From NCBI GenBank assembly GCA_033675545.1, contig JAWDGP010006450.1, positions 1,112,501-1,176,500 on the forward strand: DNA of 64,000 nucleotides. Reading direction: 5' to 3'. The notes beneath the pieces are model-generated. The model was not told the DNA's origin. It saw only the letters and a program-made list of their open reading frames with translations, and made no database searches. The DNA is from Elysia crispata. Lineage: Eukaryota > Mollusca > Gastropoda > Plakobranchidae. Shown here in pieces: positions 57,871-64,000 of this stretch. The translations under genes and the position numbers were made by a program. Numbering within the stretch: position 1 is the stretch's first letter; each line of letters begins with the position of its first letter.

Positions 57871-59026
57871 TTTGGATCTTGATTTGAATACATAAGTTAA
57901 TGGGGAAGAAGTCATTAATGTCAAAATTTTGGTACGGTGTTCGTACTGCTATCATACAATTTATTTCACCCCCCAATTCCCCTTTTCCATGTCCTGTAGA
58001 ACATAATGCGATTGTATTGCAAATTATTATCGTGTGAGAATCTTCAGTACGGCTTTTCCAGCTCATTTTTCAGCTCTGCATGGTTGAAATAAAAATATTA
58101 TGCAGAGATTTGGAAGTTCTGCTGAGTTATGGAAGTTCAATTTTGAATTCAAATCCTTAATAATTCCCTTAGGTACCGATACTTATGGGCAATATAAATT
58201 AAAAGAAAAAACCAGACATTAATCTGGATTAAGAGAGATACAAGTCTTTCTCTTGCAGCTGTGGAATGTCGTTTCTCCACGAGGATGTGGAAACTCAGTC
58301 TCTTCAGTTCTGAAGCAGAGATTTCAAACTTGCATGGCTGGTTGTGGCAAGAGCTGTACTTGCTCCTCGGGTCTTCTTATATCTCAGTTTGGATTTTCGT
58401 GTCATTTTCTTGTCTTCCCCAGCCTTTAATGATTACGTTTCTCTTGGATTGTTTTTGAACCATTCCTTTTTTTTTCTTCACCTTCATTTCCTCTTCTACA
58501 TTCTCTTTTCCCTTCCACCTGTCCAAATCTTCTTTCTTATCTCCTCCTTTTATTCTTCGCTTACTCCTCTCCTTTCTTCTCTCACCCTCGGTTTTGTCTG
58601 TATCCCTCCTTCACTTACCCCTTGCTCTCCCCCTTTTACGTAACTTCTTCTCATGCTCTTTCTCCCGGAATAGAACTTAGAATATTCGACAAAACTTAGA
58701 TTCTATCGTAATGGTTTAATAAAAAAAAACAACTTTCCTTTACCAAACTCCAAGCTATGAAATCGAACAAAATTTTTATTGGTTAGAATATTGTTTTTTA
58801 ACCACTTTCTCTTAAAAGATAAAAACATTATCTCTACACCTATCAAATTTTACATATCAAGCTAAGTATCGTTGACAAAACTGAAATATCATTGTGATAT
58901 GATTGAAACTGTTCCCGATTATAATCTCATAAAGTTTAATACAACGATCATTCAATAGCTTGTTTTCCTAATACACTGAATGCACGAAAGGTAATCTATT
59001 CTGTCTATCTTTATCAGATTCACATC

Positions 59027-59575
59027 CTAGTGCTCTGACTCGAACGCCTCAGCTGCCTCTCGGATGTTCGCTGATAGTCTCCTCCATTGCGTTCTATTCT
59101 CAGGTATTGACCTCAGATAGTCGAGGTCATTCTTGGTTTTGAATTTATCTCGCCAGCTGGTATGCGAATGAGGTCTTTGTTGATGACTGTTGGCAGTGTT
59201 GCTATGCGCCTTCATCGAAATTTATCACCTTAAGGAACAAAGAATGCCTCCATAGCTTTGTTTGCTGGAATACCTATATCAAAATATGTTCAAACAGGTG
59301 CCACGGGTTTTAAAGGATTGTGATGGATATCGGTTTTTCATTGCATTTTTTATATAAAGATTTGTTTGTTCTCTTTACTGGGTATTTGATGTGATGGATT
59401 TGTTTAAGCTGTTTTCGGTGGAATGAATGCATCTAGTATAGCTTCTTCTGTTTGTATGAGAGCCTATATGCCAAAATTGTAAGTAAGGGTCGATTTACTA
59501 GTGCCTTGTAGAGTTTTACTTTTGTGTCTTTCTTCATTTTGTCTCCTCCATAATTTAATCTAGATTTTATATCTT
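59027..59575 (-). mobile_element. Decayed LINE: reverse-transcriptase C-terminal region
   Basis: On the minus strand, in shifting frames, one reads KLYKALV, then FHRKQLKQIHHIKYPVKRTN, KSLYKKCNEKPISITI, a stop, WHLFEHIL, and finally RTQWRRLSANIREAAEAFES ending at 59,027. This is the conserved thumb and tail of a non-LTR reverse transcriptase. Multiple stops and frameshifts show it is inactive. It lies upstream of the CD36/LIMP-2-like gene on the same strand. The tail differs from that of the fragment at 34,199, suggesting another family. Confidence 0.7.
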
Positions 59576-61932
59576 AGCGAATCGGATTTATCGTCGTAAG
59601 AATCTCAGTAACTTCACAGAAATGAAAATTCAGCTTCTGCATAAGTTAATCATTATCTTTGTAATCTTCATGCTTTAGGTTGTAACACATTTTACAGTAT
59701 AGTTTTAAATTAGTTTACTGAATTTTTATTCTTTTATTTTTTTATTTAATCTACACCCAACGTTTAAGAATTCATTTTCCATGTTGGATTTTTATGATGA
59801 AAGTACGAGTTCGGGTTCGTTAGAGCAACTGATGGGATTAGATTCCAGTTCAAATCTATTTGAAATTTTTATCAGCCGGTTTTAGGATTTATGATACTTC
59901 AATTTTTGCAGAATATGTACTATTATAAAAATGGATTTGAAAATTTTGTGCCATTTTAATTAGATGACCATAAAACAGAAATCACTAGGGTGGCTTACTG
60001 ATGTTTTGATTTAAAACTGATGTCGTTATTTTTTTTTTAATGTCTCCCAGAGATAAAAAAAAAAATTAAAGAGATACCAAACAATCTACTTTTAAATCAC
60101 TTCTTAGCGAGAATGTTTGCAAAATGTTGCGGTTGTTAAGTCTTTTCAAACTGGGTCATTGATGATCTCTCCCGTGCTTTGTGCCTTACTTATTTCAAAA
60201 TTTAATTAGTTTCGAAAATGCTTAATTACTGTCATGCTTCAATTTTCCGGGAAGAATAGGAATAGTTAACTAATTTTGTAAAATATCAATTTTAAATGCC
60301 CATTGTCATGTAGGAACAAATAAATTAGCAGCTATAATTGCTATGATTTCCCACAAGGCAATGCACATACTAGGCACATTTTTTTCTTACCTATATAGGG
60401 ATTTTGAAGAATCTTTAGACAGATTGGGAAAGCATGGAATAAGCTATTTCGCGGTGTATCAATTATAAAGCGAAAATTTAAAGTACACCCTATTGCAAAA
60501 CGGTATGTTAAACAACTAAGATAGCGATTGCTGCTGGATTTGAATTTTCTATGCCTTCTGGTTAAGCCAGTGATTAAGATCGAAAACTAGAGCTACAGAA
60601 AGATACACATTACAAGATAGGCAATGTCATTAATTTTGTTATACTGTTTCAACAACAACAACAACATCGTGTTCCAAAACTTAATGAAATCTATCTCAAT
60701 GTTTGTTTTGTTACCATGAAGAGTCCAGAATTGTAGATAAAATATGCCTTCTTCATATTTTTTTTATATTTTATTAGGGACATCGCCTTGGTTCGTCAAT
60801 AAAACTTTAAACAAAGGGTCGGAGTGTATACTTAATTCTTGTTTCCTGCAGTACAGAGTTATAGAACTTGACAGAATATTAAATCGAATGCAGATAAATC
60901 GTCACGTTTCGACTTATTTACGGGATTACTTATAATCAAAATAATGATAAAATTACTTTATTTACTCTCTTTATTTATGAATTCCACAACCGCGAAAATA
61001 AACTACAAACAATTTAAACTACCGTGTGAAGTCAGAGGAAACTTTAAACTGTAATCCCTCATCTAGAAAGTTTACATTGTTTCATTTCTATATACAAGTA
61101 AATTTGCAAAAGCCTGAATTAGTTATTGTTTGCTTCATTCTCAATAGCATTTAAAGCAGAAGTTTTAAGTTTTAAAAAATGTTTTTAAGTTTAAACTCTA
61201 AACAACGTATTACTTGAGATTATAAACTTTGAATAGCAAGGTCAGCCCATTTGACACTGATTTTTTTCGTGTCACTCTGCTGTGACAGAAAACAGCACCA
61301 TGTAATAAAAGATATTCAAGAGTAGAGACGCACAATGCCTCCTTCTGATTTAATTAAGTCCAAAGTCTATAATTACTTTTTTTGTTTTTCTTTCTTCTTT
61401 TTTTTATTGCTAATATGTTTTCTGTTCCCTATCTTATCTCATTTGAAACTTGCAAGAACAATGCATACAGAGAAAATACAATAAAGTGTTGTTCTATCTG
61501 AATATATGGTTTCAATATTCAAAAAAAAAAGAAAAAAACGATTTAGCCTAGCCACAAGCACAAACATGATTTACGCGGGATATTTTTTGCCTCTCGACCA
61601 GTTTTACAAAATATACGAACACACAAGTCAATTATGACTCTTGGGCGGAAACTAGAGCGAGCGTCTTTGCAAGACTCACTGAAGAATCTTAGATATTTAG
61701 CTGATTCAATACCATACTTTAGGAGTTGTATTCGACCAAAGCACTTTGTCCGTCTCGAAATGTTTTTTTTTAACAAAATATACTGCAACAATAAGAAAAT
61801 CTAACCTTACTGATAGATTTAGAGCAAATATGGATAGTAACATGGTATTTTTGGACTAATTCAGTTCAACTGCCACCCGCAGTTTGTTAAGAAGAGGATC
61901 TAAACTGATTGAGATTAGGTTTGTGTACTCAC

Positions 61933-62058
61933 GCTGGGAGTGATCACATGCAAACATATAAAACATGACTATTTGGGGAACTTCAAATCTTATTTCCGTC
62001 TTGGCAGCATCGAAGGACATAGAAAGTCTATCAGTTTCTTTCACCGCGAACGCCAAAT
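61933..62058 (-). CDS. Possible orphan internal exon, 126 nt, phase 1-1 (hypothetical)
   Basis: A T-rich tract and acceptor (cattataaag|ATTTGG) open a minus-strand frame ending at CCCAGC|gtgagt. The peptide contains LAFAVKETDRLSMSFDAAKT and EIRFEVPQIVMF, which looks like ordinary soluble protein. The length is a multiple of three with the same phase at both ends. Without splicing, the frame continues 26 codons to a stop at 61,856. No family is recognised and no partner exon with compatible phase was found nearby. Confidence 0.25.
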
Positions 62059-64000
62059 CTTTATAATGTTGAAAAAAAAAAAATAAAACGCACACTTAAG
62101 AATATCAACATAGTGGGTTGTTTTTGTTTTTTTATTTATTTTGATACAGGATCTTTTCAACCAAACCAATATTTCTTTCTTTACTTGTTTGAAATTGTAA
62201 TTTGTGCCCAGAAAAAGCCTTAAGTTCATAATAAAAATTCGTGGGTCAGGAACAGAAGTGTTAAATAGAAGATATGGTAGTTGTTCAGCCCAGGTTCGTC
62301 CGTCGATCATTGTTCTAAATGAGTCTTAGTAAGTTCGGGATTTCGCATTTCTTAATGTTATCTGAAACATGAGTTTAAGTACAATGTCCTCGACTTTGAA
62401 ACAAATAGAGAAACTCGCATAAGCCCAATAATTTTTGGGGGTTTTCATACACCATAAAGATATACGGAGAATAGTAAAGTCGAGAACACTTTGGAAGAGT
62501 ATCAAACATTGTTTGTGGTCGATTTTTTTTTCGTATTCCTTATTCATAACCAACGAATATAGCATCAATTTTCTTTTTTATATTTCTAAATGTTTGTCTT
62601 TGTGACCAAAAAAAAAACCTGAGGGAATCTGTGGAGCTACCACGTGGAAACTTAAGTGTTTGCACAAAAATTTGATGTGGTGGAATTATGCCATGAAAGT
62701 CAGTAGGCCCTTACAAGGATCACAAAATGTGTCAAGAGATATAAGAAATGCGGATATACCAAGACTAATTATGGGGATCTATTCCATGTATGAGTTTTCA
62801 GACCTAAAAGAATATAAAATAATCATAAAAAATTCTTAGACTGCGACTTGATCTATTTAATGATTAATTTCAATTTAATTTTATATATGATATGTAATAA
62901 ACTATAAGCACGTAGATGGTAGATGATAAAATTCCAAAAGGCCTACCTTCAAGATTTCAGAATTTTTTTGTTAGGCGCATGGGATGTTAAGCAGTCACAC
63001 ACAATGATTGAATTTCAAAACACTTTTTAAATAACTCTTCTAACACACTGAAGTCCTTATTTGGAATAAGTTGCAACTGTAAATGTTTTGCAGGTTGATA
63101 CGACCAACGAATATCATTAACTCCTACACACTCCTTTTAATTACAACAAATATATTTAAGAATGGTTTTATTCTGCCGTATGCTAAGCTCTTTACTTTAA
63201 TTGCTACACAATAATGAAGATTAAAACAAGTTATCAGAACGCGTGCTTGCTCGGAGATTAGACCTATCTTGTTTACTTCGGTAAGCCCTAAGAAAAAAAA
63301 GTAGTTCGCTGATAATTAGAATCACATGATTAGTAAGACTAGATAGTTTAGTGTTATCAAAGCTACTTTTACCTTTCATGGATGTTAGGGCTTCAAGACG
63401 ATGTGTTTTTTTACATCACAGTAGCCTACAAAATGTTTACAGTTATAGATTAGAAAAATTGTTTGAGATCGCTCTCTGTACAAAATCACATTGACCGAGT
63501 TCCGCTTGTATATTTCATGTTGTAGAAATGCTACATAAAGCATATCAAGGGCACACTTTGGACATAACCACACATTTAATAAGCACTAAGAGAAAACAAA
63601 CTAATAGAAATCGAATAGGTTATGATTTTAATAACATAATTAAATAATTGTTTGCAATGGCAATAATGTTTGACTGACTGTTTATTTTTTTTAGAAGAAA
63701 CATTTGTATATAACGTAATAACATATTATAACATATAACTCTTTAACTAACTGTAAACATGTCTCTGAAAAGGAATAAAATTAAAGTATGGCATTTGAAT
63801 TTTCAAATACGTGGAAGAATGCAGTAGTTTTACAATATTTTGATCATGGGCAAAGATGGCATCACAAAATTGAAAATTTTCTGCTGCTTTTCAACTTTTG
63901 ACACACCTTCCAGAAAATAGAGAGAGCACGGATCTACAGATGAAGATCAATTTATAACTTAGCATAATAGGATATTGCATTGTTTCTCTTTGGCGGCAGT

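Larger units (their letters stand above)
57871..64000. other. Upstream flank of the CD36/LIMP-2-like gene
   Basis: The 5' UTR must begin here, but no TATA box, GC island or clear initiator was found. A pyrimidine-rich stretch (about 58,440-58,640) and the LINE fragment follow. Beyond 60,000 the DNA is AT-rich with only the orphan exon-like ORF. Confidence 0.5.

Noticed and set aside
62190..62310. Second exon (MIDGRTWAEQLPYLLF frame) upstream of the orphan exon at 61,933
   Set aside because: Its only donor-like end is phase 0, incompatible with the phase-1 start of the downstream candidate, and no acceptor supports it.

Overview
The window is nuclear DNA from an animal. It is AT-rich, full of dinucleotide, trinucleotide and tetranucleotide arrays, and its genes are split by canonical GT-AG introns. 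The three recognisable genes are a HAND-type bHLH factor, an AASDHPPT-type phosphopantetheinyl transferase and a CD36/LIMP-2 family receptor. All are metazoan. The intron-rich structure, very long (CT)n/(GA)n tracts, tRNA-like SINEs and LINE tails suggest a lophotrochozoan, most likely a mollusc. That placement is inference; no species can be named from the sequence alone.

Layout. Bases 1-20,540 hold no gene I can support: microsatellites, a 55-base G run, small tandem duplications, a MITE-like inverted repeat and a few GC-richer patches. The main coding exon of HAND lies on the minus strand (20,543-21,517) and ends at a good splice donor, so its short C-terminal exon is unlocated. Upstream of HAND are a roughly 400-bp GAA/GAACAA array and a GC-rich, promoter-like patch (about 23,200-23,440). 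From 23,600 to 36,200 there are repeats, a tRNA-like SINE, a LINE tail, a degenerate unrecognised ORF and a possible orphan exon. AASDHPPT occupies 36,210-44,801 on the plus strand. Its five coding exons splice in frame to 307 codons, and intron 4 (6 kb) carries a five-copy tandem array. The CD36/LIMP-2-like gene runs on the minus strand from 57,870 down to 47,614. Its thirteen coding exons splice perfectly in frame to 519 residues. It is tail-to-tail with AASDHPPT, while HAND and AASDHPPT are head-to-head about 15 kb apart. Bases 58,000-64,000 contain a decayed LINE reverse-transcriptase tail and one orphan exon-like ORF.

The three genes do not form a pathway: one is a developmental transcription factor, one activates carrier proteins in the cytosol, and one is a two-pass endolysosomal or surface receptor. 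I see no operon-like or defence-like system and nothing that clearly qualifies as a new biological system. The points most worth following are the LIMP-2-like protein that has lost both cysteines of a family disulphide while keeping the other pair, its rebuilt cytosolic tail, the higher-order tandem array inside AASDHPPT intron 4, the 292-bp MITE-like element, the 71-bp near-perfect hairpin in a GATCTA-rich zone, and the two phased homeodomain-like sites 3' of HAND.
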